Shown: positions 15,870 to 24,745 of the stretch, piece by piece
How the letters are laid out: each line of letters opens with the position of its first letter
Position numbering within the stretch: position 1 is the first letter of the stretch
From: ZLKRG08 sp964565165
GTDB taxonomy: Bacteria > Actinomycetota > Actinomycetes > Nanopelagicales > Nanopelagicaceae
Length of the DNA: 64,000 nucleotides
Assembly (NCBI GenBank): GCA_964565165.1
Contig: CAZMDJ010000003.1
Location: 1-64,000 of the forward strand
Reading direction: 5' to 3'
Made by a program: the position numbers and the translations under genes
Notes under the pieces: generated by a model
Database searches by the model: none
What the model was told of the DNA's origin: nothing
What the model saw: only the letters and a program-made list of their open reading frames with translations

Positions 15870-17378
15870 TTACTTCTTCTTTGGATACTTAATATCGCGC
15901 TTTTTGATTGCACGCCAGATAAATGTCGTAAATACAACGATTGCGAGAATTATGTAAAGCACCTTTGAAAGTGGAGTTGCAAATAGCTCAGATCGTTCTC
16001 CGACACTGATTTGTAGCGCACGACGCATCTGAAGTTCGGCCATTGGTCCTAAAATCAAACCGATAATCAACGGTGTAATTGGAACACCGTAACGACGGAA
16101 GAAGTAACCAACGACTGCAACGCCAAGTGCGATCCAGAGATCAAAAATCGCATTATTTGCTACATATGCGCCCATCAATGCGAAGGTCGTAATACCTGCA
16201 AATAAGTATGGTTTTGGAATCTTTAATAACTTAACCCAAATCTTCACAAATGGAAGGTTGAGAATTAGTAGCAAAGTATTTCCAACGAAGAGTGCGGCAA
16301 TCAATGTCCAAACTACATCTGGATTGGTTGCAAATAGCAATGGTCCTGTTTGAATGTTGTAAGTCTGGAAAGCAACCAAGATAACTGCAGCTGTTGCTGA
16401 AGTTGGAAGGCCAAGAGCTAGAAGCGGAACTAGTGCACCAGCAGCGTTTGCATTATTTGCAGCTTCTGGTCCGGCCACACCTTCGATAGCGCCTTTACCG
16501 AATTCATCTTTATTCTTAGATAAATTCTTCTCGACTGAATAACTTAAGAATGTTGGAACTTCAGATCCACCTGCAGGCATGATTCCGAGAGGGAAACCAA
16601 TAAATGTTCCGCGAATCCAAGGCTTCCAAGAACGGCGCCAATCTTCGCGAGTCATTAGCGCTTTGCCTTGCATCTGGATTAACGACCAACCGCTCTCCTT
16701 TGCACGACCTGCAATATAAAGAGCTTCACCAAGTGCGAAGATCGAAACAATCACCGTAACTGTTTCGATGCCATCAATTGCGTGTAGGTTTCCGAAAGTT
16801 AAACGAACTGCGCCAGATTGAAGATCTGAACCAACTAATCCAAGGGCTAAACCAACAGATAGCGAGACCATTCCGCGAATCATTGAAGATCCAAGGAGCG
16901 AGCCAACAGTCATAAATGCAACTAACATCAGCGCGAAATAATCAGCTGCAGTCACTGAAATTGCGACATTTGCTAGCGATGGCGCTGCAAAGGCCAAAAT
17001 TCCGGTTGCGATTGTTCCGGCTACGAAGGAACCAATCGCAGCTGTGGCAAGCGCTGCTCCTGCGCGTCCGCGCTTAGCCATCTGGTGGCCTTCAAGTGCA
17101 GTAATTACCGAACCAGATTCGCCTGGTGTATTTAGCAGAATCGAAGTTGTTGATCCGCCATACATCGCGCCGTAATAAATTGCCGCGAACATAATTAGCG
17201 CAGATGCTGGGTTAATTGAATAAGTAATTGGAAGAAGAAGCGCAATTGCTAAAGCAGGTCCGATTCCAGGTAGTACGCCAACTAAAGTTCCTAGAAGTGT
17301 TCCTAGGAGACCAAACATTAAATTGCTTAGAGTTAGCGCATTTGCGAAGCCGTGTAATAAGGACTCTACGTTATTCAT
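15870..17378 (-). CDS. tctA: Tripartite tricarboxylate transporter, large membrane subunit TctA
   Basis: TctA is the main channel-forming subunit of the TTT family, which imports citrate or related carboxylates using a periplasmic or extracellular binding protein and an ion gradient. The 502-residue protein has about twelve membrane segments. It has the two conserved family motifs, GVLPGIGPALAIALLLPITY and YGGSTTSILLNTPGESGS, and the second-half repeat with FPLGIMPAGGSEVPTFLSY. It overlaps tctB by 4 bases. Substrate cannot be told from TctA alone. Confidence 0.93.
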   Translation of the reverse strand: MNNVESLLHGFANALTLSNLMFGLLGTLLGTLVGVLPGIGPALAIALLLPITYSINPASALIMFAAIYYGAMYGGSTTSILLNTPGESGSVITALEGHQMAKRGRAGAALATAAIGSFVAGTIATGILAFAAPSLANVAISVTAADYFALMLVAFMTVGSLLGSSMIRGMVSLSVGLALGLVGSDLQSGAVRLTFGNLHAIDGIETVTVIVSIFALGEALYIAGRAKESGWSLIQMQGKALMTREDWRRSWKPWIRGTFIGFPLGIMPAGGSEVPTFLSYSVEKNLSKNKDEFGKGAIEGVAGPEAANNANAAGALVPLLALGLPTSATAAVILVAFQTYNIQTGPLLFATNPDVVWTLIAALFVGNTLLLILNLPFVKIWVKLLKIPKPYLFAGITTFALMGAYVANNAIFDLWIALGVAVVGYFFRRYGVPITPLIIGLILGPMAELQMRRALQISVGERSELFATPLSKVLYIILAIVVFTTFIWRAIKKRDIKYPKKK

Positions 17379-17869
17379 AGAATTCCTTTCAAAACACCGG
17401 CAGGAAGTTCAACGCTTAAAAACTTAGTAAATGTCAGATAAACAACTAAAGCAAAGATAATTGCAATAAGTAAGTTCTTAATTAACTTGCGAGCGCCATA
17501 AGCAAAACCAACTCCGAAGAAGACCACAGTTGATGCGATTACGAAACCGGCACTCTCAATTAAAAATGGGTAGGTAAGGACTGATGCTGAAACTGTTCCA
17601 AGTGTTTTGAAATCAGTCTTTGACTTAATCTCGCCAAATTCAGTTCCTTCAGGTTGTCCGTAATTTCCGCGGAGAACTTCAACAGCTAAGAAGAGTGCGA
17701 CAACGACAATAAATGTGCCAATGATGGTTGGGAAAACTTGCGGTCCAACGCTTCCAGATCCTGGAGGCACAACCATTCTCTTGGTATCAAAGAGAACAAT
17801 GAGTCCAAGCAGCAGAAGAGAGCCCGCAAATGCGAGCTCTCCCACTGCTTCTTTTTTGAATTTAATCAA
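17375..17869 (-). CDS. tctB: Tripartite tricarboxylate transporter, small membrane subunit TctB
   Basis: 164 residues with four predicted membrane helices, the size and topology of TctB (IV helices, poorly conserved). LLGLIVLFDTKRMVVPPGSGSVG followed by QVFPTIIGTFIVV is the usual N-terminal signature region with GPxxFP-like spacing. It lies between tctC (3 bases before) and tctA (ATGA overlap), which secures the assignment. Confidence 0.88.
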   Translation of the reverse strand: MIKFKKEAVGELAFAGSLLLLGLIVLFDTKRMVVPPGSGSVGPQVFPTIIGTFIVVVALFLAVEVLRGNYGQPEGTEFGEIKSKTDFKTLGTVSASVLTYPFLIESAGFVIASTVVFFGVGFAYGARKLIKNLLIAIIFALVVYLTFTKFLSVELPAGVLKGIL

Positions 17870-17872
17870 TTT

Positions 17873-19000
17873 TTACGCAAGACCAAGGCTTACCAAAAGC
17901 TTGGTGATTGAAGTTGTCTGATCAGCGATAAATGACTTGAAATCATTGCCACGCTCATCAAGATTGGTCCAATCCTTAGCCTTCAAAGTTGCCTTCCATG
18001 CATTACCTGCACGAACAACATCTGCAACCTTTGCGAAGTTAAGACGATCAGCAGCTGAAATTGAGCCTGATACATCGAATCCACGCCAGTTACCGAAGGT
18101 CATATCAATTCCCTGCTGAATCAAAGTCTTACCCTTGATTGAAGTAAGTGGCTTTGCAGAAGAAAGTGCAAGAACGCGAAGCTTTCCAGCCTTTACATAT
18201 GAAGCGAATTCAGAGGTTCCTGAAACGCCAGCTACTACCTGCTTTGATAGAACTGAAGTTGTAACTTCTCCGCCACCTGCGTAAGGAACGTAGTTCATAT
18301 CTGTTGCTTGTACGCCAGCCTTCTCAACTAGAAGACCCATGAATACGTGGTCAACAGTTCCCTTTGAACCACCAGCAATTGGGTGACCCTTTGGATCTGC
18401 CTTGATGTCATCAAGTAGTTGATTGATTGTGCGGTACTTAGATGATGAAGGAACAACGATTGCTTCCCACTCACGCATCAAACCTGAAATCTGTGTGTTG
18501 TCAGATAGCTTCAACTTTGACTTTGTTGATGCAACACCTGCAACCATTGCGAAACCGTTAATGAATGCAACATCTGAACGGCTCTTCTGATCCTGGAAGT
18601 AACCAAGACCTACAGTTCCTGAACCACCAGACTTATATGAAACGGTGTAATCACCGAGCATGCCCTCTGCCTTCATTGCATCAGCGAATGCGATTGCTGT
18701 TGTGCCGTAACCGCCGCCAACGCCAGAAGATGAAACCCATTCAAGTTTTGAAATTGGTTTTACATCTGGGTACCACCACTTGGTTAGACCCTTTAATGTT
18801 CCAGTTGTTACAACTGTGCATGTAAGTGCAGATCCATCAACACCACGACCAGGAGCAGTTGCACCTGCGCGGATGCAATCATCGCCAACCTTCGCCTTTG
18901 ATGCTGGAACCCAAGCAGCGTTTGCAGCTGGGGCGCTGCTAAGTACAAGCGTCGAAGCAGCAACAACTGCAAGTGCGCCAAAAAACTTCTTTGTTTTCAT
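17873..19000 (-). CDS. tctC: Tripartite tricarboxylate transporter substrate-binding protein TctC, with extra N-terminal Cys module
   Basis: A Sec signal peptide (about 1-28, ending SSAPAANA) leads a Bug/TctC-type binding protein. The core has INQLLDDIKADPKG, HPIAGGSKGTVDHVFMG and VPYAGGGEVTTSVLSKQV, which are family marks of the binding cleft. Between signal and core lies an unusual segment of about 55 residues with two cysteines (Cys42, Cys61) and paired Trp (75-76), in the pattern C-x-x-x-G...G..L-x-C...W. The canonical family lacks this segment. The module resembles small Cys motifs on other actinobacterial exported proteins and may bind surface structures or form a disulfide. It is first gene of the unit; the upstream region has an operator-like palindrome. 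Confidence 0.9.
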   Translation of the reverse strand: MKTKKFFGALAVVAASTLVLSSAPAANAAWVPASKAKVGDDCIRAGATAPGRGVDGSALTCTVVTTGTLKGLTKWWYPDVKPISKLEWVSSSGVGGGYGTTAIAFADAMKAEGMLGDYTVSYKSGGSGTVGLGYFQDQKSRSDVAFINGFAMVAGVASTKSKLKLSDNTQISGLMREWEAIVVPSSSKYRTINQLLDDIKADPKGHPIAGGSKGTVDHVFMGLLVEKAGVQATDMNYVPYAGGGEVTTSVLSKQVVAGVSGTSEFASYVKAGKLRVLALSSAKPLTSIKGKTLIQQGIDMTFGNWRGFDVSGSISAADRLNFAKVADVVRAGNAWKATLKAKDWTNLDERGNDFKSFIADQTTSITKLLVSLGLA

Positions 19001-19101
19001 TAGCTATATTTCCTTATCCATTTCCCGAGTTTCGAGGGCGGGAATGGAGAGAACTTATATGGTTACTGCTTAGTTTTGAACTAATTTGAATAACTTTTTG
19101 A
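19001..19101 (-). promoter_or_regulatory. tctC upstream region with palindrome and leader hairpin
   Basis: TTAGTT-TTG-AACTAA (19070-19084) is a perfect 6-bp inverted repeat that could be a regulator site. A possible -10, TATAAG, lies downstream of it in the direction of transcription (about 19054-19059), without a convincing -35. The transcript can then form a hairpin CCAUUCCCG...CGGGAAAUGG (one bulge) just before the ribosome-binding site AAGGA. No terminator-type U-tract is seen. Confidence 0.4.
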
Positions 19102-19917
19102 TTACTTATCGAAGAGGCCGGAAATCTCCACACCTAAGCGTGCAAGTTCCGCCTTGCCGCCATCAAGCGCAGTAAGTACGAAAGGCTTACCGTCAGGGGC
19201 GATGCAATAAGAATTTTCAAAATGTGACCCACGCGACTTGTCTTGGCTAATTACTGTCCAATCATCGCCGAGCACTTTGGTTTTGTGTGTACCGCGAGTA
19301 ATCATCGGCTCAATTGCTAAACAGATGCCCTCAACTAAATCTGGACCACTACCTGGTTTTCCGTAATTTAAAACGTGTGGCTCCATGTGCATTGATGTAC
19401 CAATTCCATGTCCACCGTATTCACGCAAGATTCCGTACTTACCTTGAGAATTTACATACTCTTCAATTGCATGGCCAATGTCAGAAAGCTTTCCGCCTTT
19501 TTTACCAGCCGCAATTCCGCGCCACATAGATTCTTCGCAGACATCTAACATCTTCTGATCTTCTGAATCGCCTGCACCTACTACAACAGAGAAAGCTGCA
19601 TCTCCGTGCCATCCGTCAATAATCGCGCCACAATCAATTGAAACAACATCGCCTTCATGAATTACGCGATCACCAGGAATTCCGTGAACAATCTCTTCAT
19701 TAACAGAGACACAGATTGTTGCTGGATAACCGTGATAGCCAAGGAAGTTTGACTTTCCCCCACCGCGTTTGATGTTTGCCGCAGCAACTGCATCTAGTGC
19801 AGAAGTAGTCATGCCAGGTTTAATTACTTCGCGAAGAATCTGCAGAGTTTCTCCAACTAATAAACCTGCGCGACGCATGGTTTTTAATTGATCAAGAGTC
19901 TTTAGCTCGATCGCCAT
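19102..19917 (-). CDS. map: Methionine aminopeptidase, type I
   Basis: Removes the initiator Met in the cytosol. Metal ligands are recognisable: Asp in SIDCGAIIDGWHGDAAFS (two Asp), His in EYGGHGIGTSMHMEPHVLN, Glu in CLAIEPMITRG and the late Glu in SHFENSYCI. 271 residues is normal. It follows adk (5 bases) and precedes, in most relatives, infA directly; here five kilobases of transporter genes intervene. Confidence 0.97.
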   Translation of the reverse strand: MAIELKTLDQLKTMRRAGLLVGETLQILREVIKPGMTTSALDAVAAANIKRGGGKSNFLGYHGYPATICVSVNEEIVHGIPGDRVIHEGDVVSIDCGAIIDGWHGDAAFSVVVGAGDSEDQKMLDVCEESMWRGIAAGKKGGKLSDIGHAIEEYVNSQGKYGILREYGGHGIGTSMHMEPHVLNYGKPGSGPDLVEGICLAIEPMITRGTHKTKVLGDDWTVISQDKSRGSHFENSYCIAPDGKPFVLTALDGGKAELARLGVEISGLFDK

Positions 19918-19922
19918 AGTTA

Positions 19923-20573
19923 CTACTTTACGCGAGAGAGAGCTGCAATCGCAGAGTCGGTAATTTCACTTACCGCACCTGTTGCAGAGATTGAGATTAA
20001 TAAACCTTCGTTGCGATAGAAGGAGATGATTGGTTCAGTCTGTTCTGCGTAAACTTCAAGGCGGCGCTTAATAACTTCTGCCTTATCGTCTTCGCGTTGA
20101 ATTAACTTTCCACCGCATGAATCACAAATGCCATCAACTGCTGGCTTCTCATTAACAATGTGATACGGCTTCTGACAATCAGAACATGAACGGCGACCAG
20201 ATAGTCGAGTAACAATCTCATCGTGATCAACGCTTAGTTCAAGCGCTGCATGAAGAGGTGTTCCCTTCTCTGCAAGCACTGCACGGAGAACTTCTGCCTG
20301 AGCTACGTTACGTGGATATCCATCTAGTAAAAATCCATTGCCAAGGTCGTCTTGATTTAAACGATCCTTAACCATGTCATTTGTTACTGAATCAGGAACA
20401 AGTTCGCCCTTATCCATGTACTTCTTCGCCTCTAATCCAAGCGCGGTTTCGCCCTTTAAATTAGCGCGGAAAATATCGCCAGTAGAAATATGTGGAATTG
20501 CAAAGTGCGCGGCAAGAAATTGAGCTTGTGTTCCTTTGCCTGCACCTGGTGGACCTACCAGGACTAGTCGCAT
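19923..20573 (-). CDS. adk: Adenylate kinase, zinc-lid form
   Basis: Catalyses ATP + AMP = 2 ADP. The start at 20573 gives MRLVLVGPPGAGKGTQAQFL, with the P-loop at residues 7-15; a longer reading to 20657 would overlap secY by 83 bases and was rejected. The LID has four cysteines (RSCSDCQ and GICDSCGG), the zinc-binding type. 216 residues is the long-LID class. The ATG overlaps the secY stop region by a few bases. Confidence 0.97.
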   Translation of the reverse strand: MRLVLVGPPGAGKGTQAQFLAAHFAIPHISTGDIFRANLKGETALGLEAKKYMDKGELVPDSVTNDMVKDRLNQDDLGNGFLLDGYPRNVAQAEVLRAVLAEKGTPLHAALELSVDHDEIVTRLSGRRSCSDCQKPYHIVNEKPAVDGICDSCGGKLIQREDDKAEVIKRRLEVYAEQTEPIISFYRNEGLLISISATGAVSEITDSAIAALSRVK

Positions 20574-20574
20574 T

Positions 20575-21870
20575 TTATTTAAGGAATCCCTCGTAGCTGC
20601 GCTGCTGTAGCTGTGACTCGATCTGCTTTGCAGTATCAAGACCAACACCAACCACAATCAGAATCGCTGTACCACCGAATGGGAAGTTCTGAGTTGCTCC
20701 GAAGAGAATCAAAGCTCCGATTGGAATTACTGCAACTAGCGCAAGGTATAGAGAACCTGGCGCAGTGATGCGTGAAAGTACGTACTGTAGGTACTCCGCA
20801 GTTGGTTTACCTGCACGAATACCAGGAATAAATCCACCGTACTTCTTCATGTTATCTGCAACCTCATCTGGATTAAATGTGATTGCTACATAGAAGTAGG
20901 TGAAGAAAATAATTAGCGCTGCATAAGTTGCAACATAAATTGGGTGATCGCCCTTCACGAAGTTACGTGAAATCCATACTGCCCAACCCGCTGTGCTATT
21001 TGTGAAGTTAACAATTAGTGATGGGATGTAAAGCAATGATGATGCGAAGATAACTGGAATAACGCCAGCTTGGTTAACCTTAATTGGAATGTATGTGCTG
21101 GTTCCGCCATAAGTCTGGCGACCAACCATGCGCTTTGCATACTGAACAGGGATACGACGCTGAGCTTGCTCAACGAATACAACCGCTGCCACAACCAAAA
21201 TACCTACTGCAATCACGAATAGGAATGCGAACAAGCCCTTCTGCAACTTGATGCTCCAAAGGTTTCCAGGGAAACCTGCTGCAATAGAGGTAAAAATAAG
21301 GATTGACATACCGTTACCAACACCGCGGTCAGTAATTAGCTCACCAAGCCACATGATTACAGATGTTCCTGCAGTCATTACGAAGATCATGGTGACGATT
21401 CGCTGCCATGAAGTATCAGGAATGATTGGAAGAGTACATCCATTGATCAAGCGACCAGTTGTACGTGCAACAGCTACCAAACTAGTTGATTGCAGAATTG
21501 CAAGACCGATTGTTAAGTAACGTGTGTACTGAGTTAACTTTGCAGTACCTGATTGACCTTCATTCTTAAGCGCTTCAAAACGTGGAATAACCACAGTTAA
21601 TAGCTGAACGATGATCGAGCTGGTGATGTAAGGCATGATGCCAAGTGCGAAAACTGAAAGGTGTAGCAAAGCTCCACCTGAGAACAAGTTAATTAGACCG
21701 AACAATCCGCCAGTCTGAACTTGGTTTAGACACTCTTGAACGTTTGAATATGAAACGCCAGGAGTTGGCACCACTGATCCGAAACGGAAGAGCGCCATGA
21801 TGGCGAGAGTAAAGAAGATCTTCTTTCGAAGGTCCGGTGTTTTAAAAGCCTTACCAAATGCTGAAAGCAT
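20575..21870 (-). CDS. secY: Preprotein translocase subunit SecY
   Basis: The Sec channel core with ten membrane helices. It starts MLSAFGKAFKTPDLRKKIFF, has the plug region FALGIMPYITSSIIVQL and the cytoplasmic loop motif FVEQAQRRIPVQYAKR. 431 residues. It exports, among others, the several signal-peptide proteins in this window. The stop overlaps the start of adk. The 37 bases between rplO and secY contain only the ribosome-binding site. Confidence 0.98.
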   Translation of the reverse strand: MLSAFGKAFKTPDLRKKIFFTLAIMALFRFGSVVPTPGVSYSNVQECLNQVQTGGLFGLINLFSGGALLHLSVFALGIMPYITSSIIVQLLTVVIPRFEALKNEGQSGTAKLTQYTRYLTIGLAILQSTSLVAVARTTGRLINGCTLPIIPDTSWQRIVTMIFVMTAGTSVIMWLGELITDRGVGNGMSILIFTSIAAGFPGNLWSIKLQKGLFAFLFVIAVGILVVAAVVFVEQAQRRIPVQYAKRMVGRQTYGGTSTYIPIKVNQAGVIPVIFASSLLYIPSLIVNFTNSTAGWAVWISRNFVKGDHPIYVATYAALIIFFTYFYVAITFNPDEVADNMKKYGGFIPGIRAGKPTAEYLQYVLSRITAPGSLYLALVAVIPIGALILFGATQNFPFGGTAILIVVGVGLDTAKQIESQLQQRSYEGFLK

Positions 21871-21907
21871 TAGATCTTCTCCTACTCGCTAACTTCTTTG
21901 TTATTAA

Positions 21908-22348
21908 TTACAGAGTCTTTGTTGAACCGCCTGCAGCAGCAATCTTCTCAACAGCTGATGCTGAGAATGCATGTGCAGTTACGTTTACCTTGACGCTGAT
22001 ATCGCCATTGCCAAGCACCTTTACAGGCAAGCTATCGCGAACAGCACCAGCGCTGATTAGATCTGCAACAGATACTTCGCCACCCTTAGGGAATAGCTCG
22101 TTAATTGTTGAGACGTTAACCGCCTGATACTCAACGCGTGCAGGATTCTTAAATCCGCGTAGCTTTGGAAGACGCATTACAAGTGGAAGTTGTCCACCTT
22201 CGAAACCGATACGAACAACGTTACGAGCACGTGTTCCCTTACCGCCACGACCTGCAGTCTTTCCCTTAGATGCTTCACCGCGACCCTTACGAGTCTTAGC
22301 TTTCTTAGCACCTGGAGCTGGACGTAAATGATGAAGCTTTAGTGTCAT
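21908..22348 (-). CDS. rplO: 50S ribosomal protein L15 (uL15)
   Basis: 146 residues starting MTLKLHHLRPAPGAKKAKTR, followed by the Gly/Arg/Lys-rich extension GKTAGRGGKGTRAR that threads into 23S rRNA. The globular part has GGQLPLVMRLPKLRGFKN. TAATG junction with rpmD. Confidence 0.97.
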   Translation of the reverse strand: MTLKLHHLRPAPGAKKAKTRKGRGEASKGKTAGRGGKGTRARNVVRIGFEGGQLPLVMRLPKLRGFKNPARVEYQAVNVSTINELFPKGGEVSVADLISAGAVRDSLPVKVLGNGDISVKVNVTAHAFSASAVEKIAAAGGSTKTL

Positions 22349-22530
22349 TATTCAACCTCCTCGACCTTGATTAGATGGCGAACAGCGTGAACCATTCCGC
22401 GAATCTCAGGACGATCTTCTTTAACAACTACATCGTTGATGCGCTTTAAGCCAAGTGAACGCAATGTGTCGCGTAGCTCTGGCTTATTGCCCACCTTCGA
22501 ACGAATTTGAGTAACTTTCAAACGTGGCAT
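22348..22530 (-). CDS. rpmD: 50S ribosomal protein L30 (uL30)
   Basis: 60 residues, MPRLKVTQIRSKVGNKPELR with the TLRSLGLKRIND motif, the bacterial short form. Flanked by TAATG junctions on both sides (rpsE and rplO), suggesting coupled translation. Confidence 0.97.
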   Translation of the reverse strand: MPRLKVTQIRSKVGNKPELRDTLRSLGLKRINDVVVKEDRPEIRGMVHAVRHLIKVEEVE

Positions 22531-23162
22531 TACGCACCGACCTTCTCTGTTGGTTGTTGCGATGCGCGAATGATCGCTGCAGGTGCAACATCTTCAAGTG
22601 GACGGTTACGACGTGCTGCAATTGCTGATGGTGCTTCAAGCTGCTTTAGAGCTACAGCTGTTGCATGCACCATGTTGATTGCATTGTTTGAACCGAGTGA
22701 CTTTGTAAGAACATCTGTAATACCTGCGCACTCAAGTACTGCACGAACTGGACCACCAGCGATAACACCGGTACCAGGAGCAGCTGGACGAAGTAGAACA
22801 ATGCCTGCAGCCTTTTCACCCTGAACTGGGTGAGGAATAGTTCCTTGAATACGAGGAACCTTGAAGAATGACTTCTTCGCTTCTTCAACAGCCTTTGAAA
22901 TTGCTTGCGGAACTTCCTTTGACTTTCCGTAACCGATTCCAACTAGACCATTGCCATCGCCAACAACTACAAGAGCTGTAAACGCGAAGCGACGACCACC
23001 CTTAACAACCTTTGAAACGCGGTTGATGAATACAACGCGCTCAATGTATGGGCTCTTCTCACGTGGAGTCTCTTCGCGACGATCGCGACCGCGACCTCCG
23101 CGCTTTCCGCGTGTATCTTCTTTTGTTCCCTCTGTTGAAGGATTTGTTGCATTAACAGCCAT
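22530..23162 (-). CDS. rpsE: 30S ribosomal protein S5 (uS5)
   Basis: 210 residues. The dsRBD-like N-terminal domain has ERVVFINRVSKVVKGGRRF and FTALVVVGDGNGLVGIGYG; the C-terminal domain has VIAGGPVRAVLECAGITDVL and TKSLGSNNAINMVHAT. A charged N-terminal extension of about 35 residues precedes, as in other actinobacteria. TAATG junctions on both sides. Confidence 0.98.
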   Translation of the reverse strand: MAVNATNPSTEGTKEDTRGKRGGRGRDRREETPREKSPYIERVVFINRVSKVVKGGRRFAFTALVVVGDGNGLVGIGYGKSKEVPQAISKAVEEAKKSFFKVPRIQGTIPHPVQGEKAAGIVLLRPAAPGTGVIAGGPVRAVLECAGITDVLTKSLGSNNAINMVHATAVALKQLEAPSAIAARRNRPLEDVAPAAIIRASQQPTEKVGA

Positions 23163-23539
23163 TAGAAGACCAACCCATTCTCTCGTGCGCTATCAGCAAG
23201 TGCTGCAATACGACCGTGGTACTTATTTCCACCGCGATCAAAGACAACTTCAGAAACGCCAGCATCTTTGCCACGCTTTGCAATAAGCGCGCCAACTTCC
23301 TTTGACTTTCCTGTCTTATCTGCAGATGACTTACGTAGCGCATCTTCCATGGTTGATGCGTATGCAAGTGTCTTGCCCTGTGAATCATCAACAATCTGTA
23401 CGAACAAGTGACGTGCAGAGCGTGATACAACTAAACGTGGACGTGCAGCTGTTCCAGCAATCTTCTTACGAAGACGGAAGTGACGGCGAGCGCGTGCATT
23501 GGTAGACGAACCCTTACGAACCTTTACGGAGATTCCCAT
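23162..23539 (-). CDS. rplR: 50S ribosomal protein L18 (uL18)
   Basis: 125 residues, 5S rRNA-binding. RARRHFRLRKKIAGTAARPR and the end FDRGGNKYHGRIAALADSAR are the conserved blocks. TAATG junctions with rplF and rpsE. Confidence 0.97.
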   Translation of the reverse strand: MGISVKVRKGSSTNARARRHFRLRKKIAGTAARPRLVVSRSARHLFVQIVDDSQGKTLAYASTMEDALRKSSADKTGKSKEVGALIAKRGKDAGVSEVVFDRGGNKYHGRIAALADSARENGLVF

Positions 23540-24078
23540 TACTTCTTACCTGCCTTTCCAGCCTTACGACGAACTGGCTCACCAAGTAGACGAAGACCCT
23601 TACCCTTGTATGGATCAGCCTTACGTAGCTTCTTGATCTTTGCAGCTGTCTCTCCGACTAACTGCTTATCGATACCAGTAATAGTTAATTCAGTCTGTGA
23701 AGGAGCCTTGAAAGTAATTCCTTCTGGAGCTGCGAAAAGAATTGGGTGTGAGTAACCAAGCTGGAACTCAAGATCCTTACCCTTTTCAGCAACACGGTAA
23801 CCAACACCAACGATGTTGATCTGTAGTGAATAACCATTTGTTACGCCTTCAATTGCGTTAGCAATTAGCGTGCGTGATAAACCATGAAGTGAACGTGATA
23901 GACGCTCGTCATTTGGACGAACAACTGTTAATACGTCGCCTTCTTGTGAAACCTTAATTGGGTCTGTGATTGCAACAGATAGTGAACCCTTTGGTCCCTT
24001 AACTGAAACGTCATTTCCCTTGATTGTTACTTCAACGCCTGAAGGAACGGTGATTGGCTTACGACCGATACGTGACAT
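23539..24078 (-). CDS. rplF: 50S ribosomal protein L6 (uL6)
   Basis: 179 residues, two similar L6 domains: MSRIGRKPITVPSGVEVTIK at the start and the second with the terminal motif ADPYKGKGLRLLGEPVRRK. Located at the base of the L7/L12 stalk. 6 bases after rpsH. Confidence 0.98.
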   Translation of the reverse strand: MSRIGRKPITVPSGVEVTIKGNDVSVKGPKGSLSVAITDPIKVSQEGDVLTVVRPNDERLSRSLHGLSRTLIANAIEGVTNGYSLQINIVGVGYRVAEKGKDLEFQLGYSHPILFAAPEGITFKAPSQTELTITGIDKQLVGETAAKIKKLRKADPYKGKGLRLLGEPVRRKAGKAGKK

Positions 24079-24084
24079 CTGTAA

Positions 24085-24489
24085 TCACCATACGAAGGCG
24101 AGAACTTCTCCGCCTACGCCCTGCTTGTTGGCTTGCTTATCAGTAAGCAATCCAGATGAAGTTGAAATGATCGCAATACCTAGACCACCAAGAACCTTTG
24201 GAAGTGAAGTTGATTTTGCGTAAACGCGAAGACCTGGCTTAGAAACGCGGCGAAGACCTGCGATTGAACGTTCGCGATTTGGACCGAACTTCAAATCAAG
24301 TACAAGAGTCTTACCTACTGCATTTGCATTATCTTCAACGCGGAAACCTGCGATGTAACCCTCACGCTGAAGAATTTCAGCGATGCGAGCTTTTACCGAT
24401 GATGACGGCATTGAAACCGTGTCATGGTACGCAGCATTTGCGTTACGCAGACGTGCAAGCATGTCTGCGATTGGATCTGTCATTGTCAT
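24085..24489 (-). CDS. rpsH: 30S ribosomal protein S8 (uS8)
   Basis: 134 residues starting MTMTDPIADMLARLRNANAA, the usual actinobacterial start (an ATG two codons later is an equal alternative because no strong ribosome-binding site is seen). The RNA-binding end has IISTSSGLLTDKQANKQGVG. Central-domain assembly protein; in E. coli also the repressor of the spc operon. Confidence 0.97.
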   Translation of the reverse strand: MTMTDPIADMLARLRNANAAYHDTVSMPSSSVKARIAEILQREGYIAGFRVEDNANAVGKTLVLDLKFGPNRERSIAGLRRVSKPGLRVYAKSTSLPKVLGGLGIAIISTSSGLLTDKQANKQGVGGEVLAFVW

Positions 24490-24556
24490 TAGTTATTTTG
24501 TTTCTTTCTCAAGATAGTTTCCAATAAATTCTTTATTGGACTTGTCTCGTAGTTGT

Positions 24557-24742
24557 TTACCAAGAAGCCTTAGTGATACCTGGAAGTTCGCCACGGTGCG
24601 CCATTTCGCGGAAGCAGACGCGGCAGATTCCAAATTTCTGATAGACAGCATGCGGACGACCGCAACGCTGGCAACGTGTATAACCGCGAACCTTGAACTT
24701 AGGCTTACGGCTTGCCTTCACCTTTAGTGATGTTTTAGCCAT
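24557..24742 (-). CDS. rpsZ: 30S ribosomal protein S14 type Z (uS14)
   Basis: 61 residues, with zinc ligands Cys24, Cys27, Cys40 and Cys43 (RCQRCGRP, GICRVCFRE). The end RGELPGITKASW is typical. The short zinc form is the housekeeping S14 in Gram-positives. 68 bases separate it from rpsH; the stretch shows nothing beyond a U-rich region. Confidence 0.97.
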   Translation of the reverse strand: MAKTSLKVKASRKPKFKVRGYTRCQRCGRPHAVYQKFGICRVCFREMAHRGELPGITKASW

Positions 24743-24745
24743 TTT

